Assembly: GCA_934180065.1 (NCBI GenBank)
Contig: CAKPRA010000004.1
Span: 1-64,000 of the forward strand
From: an uncultured Clostridia bacterium
GTDB lineage: Bacteria; Bacillota; Clostridia; TANB77; CAG-508
Direction: 5' to 3'
DNA: 64,000 nt
Part shown: positions 53,985 through 61,993 of the stretch, piece after piece
Numbering within the stretch: position 1 is the stretch's first letter
How the letters are laid out: each line of letters starts with the position of its first letter
Translations under genes and position numbers: made by a program
The notes under the pieces: generated by a model
Seen by the model: only the letters and a program-made list of their open reading frames with translations
What the model was told of the DNA's origin: nothing
The model's database searches: none

Positions 53985-55064
53985 ATGGAAAGTTTAAAGG
54001 AATATAGACCTAGTATAATTAATAAACTAAAATTATTTCTAAGCAGAATTGAACAAAGAAAAACAATTGAAAAAAATTTAGATAAATTAGATATCAGTTT
54101 ATTTTCTTCCAATAATATTGATTATATAATACAAAATAAAGAAAAATTTAAAAGTACAAGTGGTATGCCAGATCCACAAAAAGAAATTATGACTATTGAA
54201 GATAAACTTGGAATAGTAATGGACTTTTTCAATGATTTAAATTCTAGTTTAGGGAAAAAAGTTAAAGATACATATTTAAAATATAAAACGCAAATTTATT
54301 TTGATGAGTGCAGTGATAAAAATAAAGAAATTGGTGATGGTTTCACTAGCGGACATAATAGAAGTACATCCATTATGTGTGGCGATGGTATTGAAAGACC
54401 AAATCTTATAGCAAGAATTTGTACCAATAAAAATAATGCACTAGATATATATAATATAGCTCACGAATTCACACATATATTGCTAAACGAAAATACTAAA
54501 GAAAAAAACATTAGTGCTGAAAACCAAGAAATTGCAACTAGATTTACAGAAATCTTGTTGGGCGAATATATGGAAAAAAGAAAAATTATCACAACAGAAG
54601 ACAAAGAAAATCACAACATATGTATATCAGGCGAAATAGATAAAGCATATCAGCTCAATGAATATAGAATTTTAAGAAACCTAATTAAAAACAATGGAAA
54701 TAAATTTGATAAGAAATTAGAAAAAACATGTATTTCTAAATATTGCAAAGGAAATAAAAACTGGTATTACCAAATATTATCAAACATAGCATATAGATTA
54801 GAAAGAACCGGCAAAGTAGACGGTTTTCAAAATTACTTAAGATTTGTTAATTCAGCAGCAGAATGTGATAAATTAAAACAAGCATATATTGAAAATCCCG
54901 ATTTAATAAAAAAAGCTTTTTCTCAATGTTTAATGAGTCAGCATAGTATTACGTACAATGATGTAGTGAAAAAGAGGTCAATGGGGACGGTTCTTTTTGA
55001 CACAAAAAACATTGACGTTTTACAGCAAGTAAAGAAAAAAGATACATACGAAATTACTCATTAA
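53985..55064 (+). CDS. Putative zinc metalloprotease-like protein with repeat-encoded tail
   Basis: A 359-residue cytosolic protein. IAHEFTHILLNE near residue 159 is a gluzincin-type HExxH motif (H-E-F-T-H), followed 24 residues later by EIATRFTEILLGEYM, where a Glu could be the third ligand. I do not recognise the rest, which is helical and charged. Function as a peptidase is inferred from the motif alone. The last residues after VVKKR (SMGTVLFDTK ...) are encoded by the repeat at 54978 and the RAYT-element flank behind it. A GAGGAG site precedes the ATG. Confidence 0.65.
   Translation: MESLKEYRPSIINKLKLFLSRIEQRKTIEKNLDKLDISLFSSNNIDYIIQNKEKFKSTSGMPDPQKEIMTIEDKLGIVMDFFNDLNSSLGKKVKDTYLKYKTQIYFDECSDKNKEIGDGFTSGHNRSTSIMCGDGIERPNLIARICTNKNNALDIYNIAHEFTHILLNENTKEKNISAENQEIATRFTEILLGEYMEKRKIITTEDKENHNICISGEIDKAYQLNEYRILRNLIKNNGNKFDKKLEKTCISKYCKGNKNWYYQILSNIAYRLERTGKVDGFQNYLRFVNSAAECDKLKQAYIENPDLIKKAFSQCLMSQHSITYNDVVKKRSMGTVLFDTKNIDVLQQVKKKDTYEITH
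54978..55055 (+). repeat. Family repeat plus decayed RAYT-element flank
   Basis: TCAATGGGGACGGTTC at 54978 is followed by CTTTTTGACACAAAAAACATTG, then a diverged version of the flank that follows the same repeat at 55790 and at 56862 (...CATTGNCNTTTTACA...GATACATACG-AAATT). So three copies of one repeat-flank junction exist within 2 kb. The region forms the 3' end of the metalloprotease-like gene. Confidence 0.75.
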
Positions 55065-55288
55065 ATTGAATTAATTTTATAAAAGATAAAAAATAATATT
55101 CTAAGTTATGTTAACTGCAAAGATACAAGAGTTAAGGGAAAATTACTGGAATTTTTATTACAGAATTGCATTGTTTTATATAATATAATAAGTTCAGTAG
55201 ATTTTTTTCTAATTTGAAAATCTTTCTACATCATTCGATATCCACCCACTTTGATAAATCCTCTTAGTAGAGGTAGAAAGGAAAACAG

Positions 55289-55747
55289 ATGCTTAAAGAC
55301 ATTCAGGAAGCAATCGAAAGTTTGGAAGCGCGCATTGAAGCAGAAGAAAAACAGATTCGGCTCATGAAAAATGATTTGAGAGCTTTAAAAGAAAGACTTC
55401 CGCAGGGAACTGAAATTACAGGCGCAAAATCATTACCAGAATCTTTGGACGAATTGTTCAGACAATTTTTTATTCAGAATGATACTCGTGGTTTAATTAA
55501 ACGAGTAGATACTGTGTTAGCTAGAAATAATATATCTATTGATGATTTATACAATATCTCATTTATGAAGCTATCCTCATTATCGTGTGCCTCTGGACAT
55601 GTAGTTTTTATTATTATCGCAGTTCTTGAACACTACGGCATAGAGATTGAGATTCCAGAATATAAAAGTTCAAATAAATCAAAAATGATTGCAAAACAGG
55701 TAAAGGAACTTTTGCCTGGTTACAGAGAAAGAATTATCTTTAAGTAA
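55289..55747 (+). CDS. Coiled-coil protein of unknown function (152 aa)
   Basis: A 152-residue protein. Residues 1-40 form a strong coiled coil (LEARIEAEEKQIRLMKNDL). The rest is helical with a hydrophobic stretch GHVVFIIIAVLEHYGIEIEI, too polar overall for certain membrane insertion. I do not recognise it. Codon use is more GC-rich than its neighbours (GCG, CGC, CGG, CAG). AGAAAGGAAAAC precedes the ATG, and a terminator follows. It belongs with 18444, 46777, 53360 and 56312 in composition and layout. Confidence 0.65.
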   Translation: MLKDIQEAIESLEARIEAEEKQIRLMKNDLRALKERLPQGTEITGAKSLPESLDELFRQFFIQNDTRGLIKRVDTVLARNNISIDDLYNISFMKLSSLSCASGHVVFIIIAVLEHYGIEIEIPEYKSSNKSKMIAKQVKELLPGYRERIIFK

Positions 55748-55754
55748 GCAAAAA

Positions 55755-55779
55755 GAACCTCCCATCACTGGGGGTTTTT
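55755..55779 (+). terminator. Rho-independent terminator
   Basis: AACCTCCCA and a TGGGGGTT-type arm around a short ATCAC loop, followed by TTTTT, eight bases after the stop of the gene at 55289. Confidence 0.8.
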
Positions 55780-55788
55780 GTCAATAGG

Positions 55789-55950
55789 TGTCAATAGGGG
55801 ACGGTTCTTTTTGACACAAAAACATTGCCATTTTTACATCAAAAATAAAGAAAAAGCTAAATACATACGTAAAAATTCAACCTAAAAGCTATTGTATATC
55901 CTTCTGATTGTTTCTCTTCCTATATTTAATTCTTTTGAAATTCATGGATG
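55789..55950 (-). pseudogene. RAYT 3' end fragment with its flanking repeat
   Basis: GTCAATAGGGGACGGTTC-type repeat (55789-55816) followed by the same flank as at 56889-56953, then the last codons of the RAYT gene on the minus strand: SKELNIGRETIRRIYNS reads from about 55942 down. Compared with the intact gene (56954-57658) the identity stops near 55945, where unrelated insertion-sequence DNA begins. It is a second, truncated copy of the repeat-plus-RAYT 3' unit. Confidence 0.8.
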
Positions 55951-56107
55951 AAGCACCAATTTTTTTATACCTCGCTTTCAGTTTTTTTACATAGCGCTCT
56001 GAAAAATTCAACCTGTTTGCTGCAACTTTGATAGTCATAGTTCCAGTAATACAACTTTGTATTACTGCTTTTTTTAATTCTTCTTTTTTATTCATAACAG
56101 TTCTCAT
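55889..56107 (-). pseudogene. Transposase N-terminus fused out of frame to RAYT remnant
   Basis: A 72-residue frame. The first 50 residues (MNKKEELKKAVIQSCITGTM, then a helix-turn-helix AANRLNFSERYVKKLKARY) match the N-terminal HTH of ISNCY/IS481-type transposases. The last 16 (FKRIKYRKRNNQKDIQ) come from the RAYT 3' fragment read in the wrong frame. The catalytic domain is absent, so this is a chimeric pseudogene left by overlapping mobile-element decay. Confidence 0.65.
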
Positions 56108-56193
56108 ACCTCCATTATATCATAGGGTGAACTTTTCATAAGTTAATTTTATAGGGTGATCATATCATAAATTAGGTTAAATTTAAGAAATAA

Positions 56194-56222
56194 TTGCAAT
56201 TTACATAAAATTATGTTATAAT
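56194..56222 (+). promoter_or_regulatory. Promoter of the gene at 56312
   Basis: TTGCAA at 56194-56199, a 17-base spacer, and TATAAT at 56217-56222. The leader to the ATG is about 80 bases and includes a small hairpin (CACAC/GTGTG) near 56252-56268. Confidence 0.7.
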
Positions 56223-56311
56223 ATTAGTATGATTGGGAATTCACCCATGAAACACACTTTTAGTGTGGTAACATTGACAACCTTATATACAGGTATACAG
56301 GAGGAAAAAAT

Positions 56312-56788
56312 ATGGAGTATGGAAGAATCATGCATACTTTAGAATGTGACACTTTAACACCAGAGAAACTTCTTGAAGCCATCTTAAAAATGGTAAGAGA
56401 AAGTTACTTTCTTGTAAAAAAAGCCATCGAGGCAATTCCCGATAAGGAAATAGAAAACTTCTTGAATGAAGCTTTTCTTATTTCAAGAATTAGAGTTAAT
56501 TTCTTTGAAAGAAATGTGTACTTTGAGGATTGTTTTACAAAAGAGCACATTTTTTCTTTTACACCAACAGAAAAAGATTTTTTCGAAGGAAATGCGTTCA
56601 TTAAGATTGAGGTACTTCCTCTTAGAAAGGCAATTGAAATATGCTACGAAGACCTTGAATTCTCAGATTCATACATCCGAGAGATGTTCGAAAATTTGGA
56701 TTTCAAAGCGTATTTCGGTAAGTATTTTATCGGAGAAAATCTGGCAACAAGCGATATAATCGTCTCTGAGGAGTTCTTTGCTAATTAA
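56312..56788 (+). CDS. Protein of unknown function (158 aa), GC-richer
   Basis: A 158-residue acidic protein, rich in Glu and Phe, helical at both ends with a central strand-rich part (RVNFFERNVYFEDCFTKEH). I do not recognise the family. CAGGAGG precedes the ATG, a strong promoter lies upstream and a terminator follows, so it is a complete transcription unit. Composition is less AT-biased than surrounding genes. It sits between the RAYT fragment and the intact RAYT gene. Confidence 0.6.
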   Translation: MEYGRIMHTLECDTLTPEKLLEAILKMVRESYFLVKKAIEAIPDKEIENFLNEAFLISRIRVNFFERNVYFEDCFTKEHIFSFTPTEKDFFEGNAFIKIEVLPLRKAIEICYEDLEFSDSYIREMFENLDFKAYFGKYFIGENLATSDIIVSEEFFAN

Positions 56789-56823
56789 TTAAAACCTACT
56801 GTCATCTACAGAAAAAGGTTGCA

Positions 56824-56855
56824 AAAAAAGTCCCTCTCATTTGGGGACTTTTTTG
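56824..56855 (+). terminator. Rho-independent terminator
   Basis: AAAAAGTCCC and GGGGACTTTTT arms around CTCTCATTT, 36 bases after the stop of the gene at 56312. Confidence 0.85.
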
Positions 56856-56861
56856 TTGCTC

Positions 56862-56889
56862 TGTCAATGGGGACGGTTCTTTTTGACAC
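56862..56889 (+). repeat. Family repeat on the 3' side of the RAYT gene
   Basis: TGTCAATGGGGACGGTTC followed by TTTTTGACA, full-length forward copy. Confidence 0.85.
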
Positions 56890-56953
56890 AAAAACATTGC
56901 CATTCTTACATCAAGAATAAATAAAAAGCTAAATACATACGTAAAAATTCAAC

Positions 56954-57658
56954 CTAAGAGCTATTGTATAGCCTTCTAATTGTTTCTCTTCCTATATTTA
57001 ATTCTTTTGAAATATTTCTTAAAGAAATATGTTTTTTATCTTTCAATAATCTTATAAGATCCGATAAAATAATTTTATTATTTTTTAATTCTGAAGTATC
57101 TATATGATATTCCTCTAAAAATTTTCTAATAAAATCTTTGCACTCAGTATTATTATTTTTATCATCATCCACATCGATAAAGACATATTCATCATCCAAA
57201 TCTTTATTATTTAAATCCTTATTGAATTTTTTATAATTTGAATAAGGATAATCTTCGGCTTTTTGGCAAATACCAGCTTTTACAGGATTATTAAAGATAT
57301 AATTTATGCAATTATATAAGTGTTTCTTACTGTAGATTCCTTCAGCCTTATATCTATCTCGAAAAACATAGCCTACTCTATTGTATTTTTTATTATAGTA
57401 CATACTATATCGTATGTTAAGACGTTGCATGTATTTGCTAAGATCTTTTAAACTATTGGATTCAATTAAAATATGTGTATGATTATTCATAATACAATAA
57501 GCAATTATATTAATTTTATGTTCAGTAAGTAAATCATACATTATTTTTATATAATACTTAATATCTTGTGTTTCATCAAAAATATAGCTTTTATTAATTC
57601 CTTGGGTAATAATATGAAAAAAAGATGTTTGAATAAAACTTCTTGGTTGTCTTGGCAT
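56954..57658 (-). CDS. REP-associated tyrosine transposase (RAYT, Y1 family)
   Basis: A 234-residue Y1 (HUH) transposase. The metal-binding HxH is in MNNHTHILIES near residue 59-66, and the catalytic Tyr is likely in IYSKKHLYNCINYIFNNPVKAG near 110-132. FHIITQGINKSYIF near the N-terminus and the NPVKAG motif are RAYT hallmarks, and the C-terminus has a helix-turn-helix (SLRNISKELNIGRETIRRLYN). RAYTs move short palindromic REP sequences. Here inverted copies of the window's dispersed repeat flank it on both sides, the best evidence for its partner sequence. The motif set is complete. Confidence 0.9.
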   Translation of the reverse strand: MPRQPRSFIQTSFFHIITQGINKSYIFDETQDIKYYIKIMYDLLTEHKINIIAYCIMNNHTHILIESNSLKDLSKYMQRLNIRYSMYYNKKYNRVGYVFRDRYKAEGIYSKKHLYNCINYIFNNPVKAGICQKAEDYPYSNYKKFNKDLNNKDLDDEYVFIDVDDDKNNNTECKDFIRKFLEEYHIDTSELKNNKIILSDLIRLLKDKKHISLRNISKELNIGRETIRRLYNSS

Positions 57659-57770
57659 AAAATCTCCTAAATATTGTGAAATAAAATTATATATATAATA
57701 TCATAAGAATAATAAAAAAAATGTCGAAATGTGCTTTACTACATAATTTTTTGGAATTAATAGACAAAGT

Positions 57771-57797
57771 TGTCAAAAAGTTCCGTCCCCATTGACA
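57771..57797 (-). repeat. Family repeat on the 5' side of the RAYT gene
   Basis: Reverse-oriented copy TGTCAAAAAGTTCCGTCCCC followed by ATTGACA. Its last bases provide the -35 of the ppdK promoter. Confidence 0.85.
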
Positions 57798-57822
57798 TAT
57801 TTTTTTGATTTTATGTTATAAT
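57792..57822 (+). promoter_or_regulatory. ppdK promoter with repeat-derived -35
   Basis: TTGACA at 57792-57797 is the end of the repeat copy; TATAAT at 57817-57822 is preceded by TGT (extended -10). Spacer 19 bases. The leader is 40 bases to the ATG. Confidence 0.65.
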
Positions 57823-57867
57823 AATTACAAATTTACAAAAGAATATATTTAAGGAGGAAATAAACTT

Positions 57868-60492
57868 ATGAATAAAAAATATGTATATCTTTTTAAAGAA
57901 GGTAATGCAAGTATGAAAGAGCTACTTGGCGGAAAAGGTGCCAATTTAGCTGAAATGACATCTTTAGGGATGCCAATACCTCAAGGTTTTACAATTACAA
58001 CAGAGGCTTGTAACAAATATTATGATGATGATGAACAAATTTCTAAAGAAATTTTAGAGCAAATAGATTCTGCTCTTATATATTTGGAGGATCATACAGG
58101 TAAAAAGCTTGGAAGTAAAGAAAAACCTTTATTAGTATCTGTAAGATCAGGGGCTAGAGCTTCTATGCCGGGTATGATGGATACTGTTTTAAATTTAGGT
58201 ATGAATGATGAAGTTGTTCAGACTTTTGCCGAGAAAAATAGAAGATTTGCTTTTGATAGTTATAGAAGATTTATACAAATGTATAGTGATGTTGTTAAGG
58301 AAATACCTAAAAAATTATTTGAAGATGCTATTGATACTAAAAAACAACAAAGAAATTTGAAATTAGATACTGATATGGATGCTAATGACTTGGAAGATTT
58401 GGTAAAAGTATTTAAAGGGATTTATAGAGATTATCTACATGAAGAATTTCCACAAGATACTAAATTACAATTAATTGAATCTATTAAGGCTGTATTTAGA
58501 TCTTGGAATAATCCAAGAGCAATCACATATAGAAAATTGAATGATATACCATCTGATTGGGGAACTGCTGTTAATATACAAGCGATGGTATTTGGTAATA
58601 TGGGAGAAGATTGTGGTACAGGTGTTGCTTTTTCTAGAAATCCAATTAATGGTAAAAAAGAGGTTTTTGGAGAATTTTTAATGAATGCACAAGGTGAAGA
58701 CGTTGTTGCTGGTATACGTACTCCTCAGTCTATTGATACTTTAAAATATATTAATAAACAAGCATATGATGAATTTGTTAAATTTGCTGATAGATTGGAA
58801 AAACATTATAAAGATATGCAAGATATGGAATTTACTATTGAGCATGGTAAATTATATATGTTACAAACAAGAAATGCTAAACGTACAGCAGTTGCAGCTT
58901 TAAAAGTTGCTGTAGACTTAGTTTTAGAGGGAATGATTGATGAAAAAGAAGCTGTGCTAAGAGTTGAGCCAAACCAATTAGAGCAATTGCTACACCCTAA
59001 CTTTAATCAAGAAGCTCTTAAAAAGGCTAAACCTATAGCTAAAGGATTACCTGCATCTCCAGGTGCTGCTACAGGTAAAGTTGTTTTTACTGCAGATAAA
59101 GCTAAAGAGCTTAAAGAAGCGGGAGAAAAAGAGCTTGTATTGGTTAGACTTGAAACATCACCAGAAGATATTGAAGGTATGGTTGTTTGTAGTGGTGTTC
59201 TTACAGTTAGAGGTGGAATGACTTCTCATGCAGCAGTTGTTGCTCGTGGTATGGGAACTTGTTGTGTTGCTGGCTGTGGAGAGCTTATTGTTAATGAGGA
59301 TGAAAAGGTATTTTATACTAAAGATGGTAAAGCATTCCACGAAGGTGATTATATTTCTTTAGATGGATCTAATGGTAATGTTTATGGAGAAAGAATTGAT
59401 ACTGTAGATGCATCTATTTCAGGTGATTTTGCAACTCTAATGGGTTGGGCTGATAGTATAAGAAAATTGAAAGTTAGAGCTAATGCTGATAATGTTAGAG
59501 ATGCTCAAAAAGCCTATAATTTTGGAGCTGAAGGTATAGGATTATGCAGAACAGAACACATGTTCTTTGAGCCAGATAGAATTGCAGCTATTAGAGAAAT
59601 GATAGTATCTAAAACACATGAACAAAGAGCTTGTGCACTTTCAAAAATACTTCCTATGCAAAGAGCTGACTTTGAAGGTTTATATAGATCTATGAGAGGA
59701 TATCCAGTTGTAATAAGATTATTGGATCCACCTCTTCATGAGTTTTTACCACATGATGATGAGGAAATTAAAGCTTTATCACAAGATATGGGATTAAGTT
59801 TTGATGAACTTAAAGATATTGTAACTGACTTACATGAGTTTAATCCTATGATGGGTCATAGAGGTTGTAGACTTGATGTAACATTCCCTGAAATCGCTGA
59901 AATGCAAACAAGAGCTATTATAGAAGCAGCTATTAATGTATATAAAGAAGGAGTAAAAATTGTTCCAGAAATAATGATTCCTTTAATAGGTGATGAAAAA
60001 GAGCTTAAATTTGTTAAAAATATTATAGTAAAAACCGCTGACGAAATCATTGAGAAATCTAATATTGATTTGAAGTATCAAGTAGGAACAATGATTGAAA
60101 TACCTAGAGCTTGTTTAATAGCAGATGAAATTGCAAAAGAAGCGGAATTCTTCTCTTTTGGTACAAATGATTTAACACAGTTAACTTATGGATTTAGCCG
60201 TGATGATGCTGGAAAATTCTTAAAAACTTATTATGAGAAAAAGATTTTTGAAAGTGATCCATTCCAAAAAGTTGATCAAATTGGGGTTGGTAAACTTATG
60301 AAAATGGCAATAGAAGATGCTAAAAAAGTTAGACCTAATATAGAGCTTGGAATATGTGGAGAGCATGGAGGAAATCCACCAACTGTAGAATTTTGTCATA
60401 ATATAGGATTAACATATGTATCATGTTCACCTTTCCGTGTGCCAATAGCACGTTTGGCAGCAGCACAAGCAGCAGTTAAATTTGAAAAATAA
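57868..60492 (+). CDS. ppdK: Pyruvate, phosphate dikinase
   Basis: An 874-residue PEP-synthesising enzyme that interconverts pyruvate, ATP and phosphate with PEP, AMP and pyrophosphate. Length fits the family. Visible: GGKGANLAEMTSLGMPIPQGFTI at the start, the phosphorylated His in GGMTSHAAVVARGMG near residue 455, FSRNPINGKKEVFGEF in the ATP-binding part, FGAEGIGLCRTEHMFF, and GICGEHGGNPPTVEF with the catalytic Cys near 830. It is common in anaerobic Clostridia, where it serves glycolysis or gluconeogenesis. AAGGAGG precedes the ATG. A large palindrome begins right after the stop. Confidence 0.97.
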   Translation: MNKKYVYLFKEGNASMKELLGGKGANLAEMTSLGMPIPQGFTITTEACNKYYDDDEQISKEILEQIDSALIYLEDHTGKKLGSKEKPLLVSVRSGARASMPGMMDTVLNLGMNDEVVQTFAEKNRRFAFDSYRRFIQMYSDVVKEIPKKLFEDAIDTKKQQRNLKLDTDMDANDLEDLVKVFKGIYRDYLHEEFPQDTKLQLIESIKAVFRSWNNPRAITYRKLNDIPSDWGTAVNIQAMVFGNMGEDCGTGVAFSRNPINGKKEVFGEFLMNAQGEDVVAGIRTPQSIDTLKYINKQAYDEFVKFADRLEKHYKDMQDMEFTIEHGKLYMLQTRNAKRTAVAALKVAVDLVLEGMIDEKEAVLRVEPNQLEQLLHPNFNQEALKKAKPIAKGLPASPGAATGKVVFTADKAKELKEAGEKELVLVRLETSPEDIEGMVVCSGVLTVRGGMTSHAAVVARGMGTCCVAGCGELIVNEDEKVFYTKDGKAFHEGDYISLDGSNGNVYGERIDTVDASISGDFATLMGWADSIRKLKVRANADNVRDAQKAYNFGAEGIGLCRTEHMFFEPDRIAAIREMIVSKTHEQRACALSKILPMQRADFEGLYRSMRGYPVVIRLLDPPLHEFLPHDDEEIKALSQDMGLSFDELKDIVTDLHEFNPMMGHRGCRLDVTFPEIAEMQTRAIIEAAINVYKEGVKIVPEIMIPLIGDEKELKFVKNIIVKTADEIIEKSNIDLKYQVGTMIEIPRACLIADEIAKEAEFFSFGTNDLTQLTYGFSRDDAGKFLKTYYEKKIFESDPFQKVDQIGVGKLMKMAIEDAKKVRPNIELGICGEHGGNPPTVEFCHNIGLTYVSCSPFRVPIARLAAAQAAVKFEK

Positions 60493-60496
60493 GGGG

Positions 60497-60712
60497 AGAA
60501 AGAAGAGCAAAGAAGAAAAAAGAAAAGAAAGGAAAAGACGGAAAAAGGAAGAGAAAGAGGAGGGAAAGAGGAGGGAAAAGGGGACGGTTCTCATTGACAA
60601 CCTTAAAAAAAGGTTGTCAATGAGAACCGTCCCCTTTTCCCTCCTCTTTCCTCCTCTTTCTCCTTCTTCCGCTTTTCTCTTCCGCTCTTTCTTTCTTCTT
60701 TCTGGCACCCTC
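60497..60712. repeat. 200-base purine/pyrimidine palindrome with family-repeat core
   Basis: A perfect inverted repeat of the family core (GGGGACGGTTCTCATTGACA) spans 60580-60634, centred at 60607. Outside, purine-rich left arm and pyrimidine-rich right arm continue the pairing: 60564-60583 pairs perfectly with 60631-60650, and weaker homology reaches about 60500 and 60710. It starts 5 bases after the ppdK stop and could act as its terminator as well as a mobile repeat. Confidence 0.8.
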
Positions 60713-60739
60713 CAATTTTCCCAAAAAGTTTCATCACCA

Positions 60740-60770
60740 TTGACATATTTTTTTGAATTAAATATAGAAT
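60740..60770 (+). promoter_or_regulatory. asd promoter with repeat-like -35
   Basis: TTGACA at 60740-60745 and TAGAAT at 60765-60770, spacer 19. The sequence CCATTGACATATTTTTTTGA is shared with the ppdK promoter at 57789, so both -35 regions come from the same repeat end. Confidence 0.55.
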
Positions 60771-60802
60771 TAAATATAGAAAGGTTTGGTGATGATTTTA
60801 TA

Positions 60803-61825
60803 ATGAATAAATATAGAGTTGCTTTAGTTGGAACTACAGGTGTAGTTGGCAGAATTACAAGAAAAGTTTTAGAAGAGCATAATTTACCTATAAGTGAATA
60901 TAAATTGTTTTCTTCAAGTAAATCAGCTGGCTCAAAAATTGTTTTTGATGGTAGAGAATATGTAGTGGAAGAATTAAACGAACATTCTTTCGATAATAAT
61001 AAATTTGATTATGCTATTTTTACAGCAGGAGGCAAAGTGTCCGAAAAATATGCACCTTTGGCAGCACAAAACAAATGTACGGTGATTGATAATAGTAGTT
61101 TTTTTAGAATGAATAAAGATGTTCCATTAATAGTTCCTGAAGTAAATATTGATGATATAGATAATAATAATGGGATTATAGCAAATCCAAATTGCTCTAC
61201 AATACAAGCTGTTGTTGCTTTAAGTCCGTTAGATAAAAAATATAAAATAAAAAGAATTGTTTATTCTACATATCAGGCTGTTTCTGGAGCTGGTTTGGGT
61301 GGAATACAAGATTTAGAATCTGGAATTGAAAATTATGTAGGTAACACCAAACATGAATTAAAGAAATTTCCGTATGAGATATTTAATAATTGTATACCTC
61401 AAATAGATGATTTTGTTGATGATAGATATACTAAAGAAGAGCATAAGATGATTAATGAAACAAGAAAAATACTAAAAAAATCAAATTTACCTATTACAGC
61501 TACTACTGTTAGAGTTCCTGTTTTTAATTCACATGCAGAATCTATTAACATTGAGTTTGAGAAGGATTTTGAAATAAATGATTTAATTGATACATTAAAA
61601 TGTGCTCCTGGAATTGTTGTTAAAGATGATATAACTAATAACATATATCCTATGCAAATTGATACTAACAATCAAGATAAAGTTTTTGTAGGAAGAATAA
61701 GAAGAGATTATAGTGTGAAGTCTGGAATTAATTTATGGGTTGTTGCTGATAATACAAGAAAAGGTGCTGGAAGTAATGCTGTTCAGATATTAGAATATCT
61801 AGTTAATAGAAATAGTAAAAAGTAA
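60803..61825 (+). CDS. asd: Aspartate-semialdehyde dehydrogenase
   Basis: A 340-residue NADP-dependent enzyme that reduces aspartyl phosphate to aspartate semialdehyde, a precursor of lysine, diaminopimelate, threonine and methionine. Visible: VALVGTTGVVGRI (Rossmann), the catalytic Cys in NPNCSTIQ near residue 131, AVSGAGLGG, and the His in RVPVFNSHAES near 235. ATG 60803 is chosen because the native N-terminus begins there (MNKYRVALVG); an ORF-extending ATG at 60482 would translate the palindrome. It leads the asd-dapA-dapB cluster. Confidence 0.95.
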   Translation: MNKYRVALVGTTGVVGRITRKVLEEHNLPISEYKLFSSSKSAGSKIVFDGREYVVEELNEHSFDNNKFDYAIFTAGGKVSEKYAPLAAQNKCTVIDNSSFFRMNKDVPLIVPEVNIDDIDNNNGIIANPNCSTIQAVVALSPLDKKYKIKRIVYSTYQAVSGAGLGGIQDLESGIENYVGNTKHELKKFPYEIFNNCIPQIDDFVDDRYTKEEHKMINETRKILKKSNLPITATTVRVPVFNSHAESINIEFEKDFEINDLIDTLKCAPGIVVKDDITNNIYPMQIDTNNQDKVFVGRIRRDYSVKSGINLWVVADNTRKGAGSNAVQILEYLVNRNSKK

Positions 61826-61993
61826 AATAATAAATGATAAAATAAAAAACGAACAAAAATTCGTTATATATAAATACTATGAAAAAAGATTGATTTATTA
61901 CTTGAGTTAATATATAGTGTTACTAATCTATTATTAGATTTGATTTCTGGGAAATTAATAGTTGTAATTATTATTTAGAAAGGATGGTTTTAT

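Larger units (their letters stand above)
56862..57797 (-). mobile_element. RAYT gene flanked by inverted family repeats
   Basis: A forward repeat copy at 56862-56889 and a reverse copy at 57771-57797 (TGTCAAAAAGTTCCGTCCCC ending ATTGACA) enclose a single RAYT transposase gene. The repeat next to the gene's 3' end recurs with the same flank at 55789 and 54978. This is the arrangement expected of a REP/RAYT source unit. The gene and both repeats appear intact. Confidence 0.8.

Noticed and set aside
60482..60802. N-terminal extension of asd from ATG 60482
   Set aside because: It would translate the purine-rich palindrome; the native Asd N-terminus begins at 60803.
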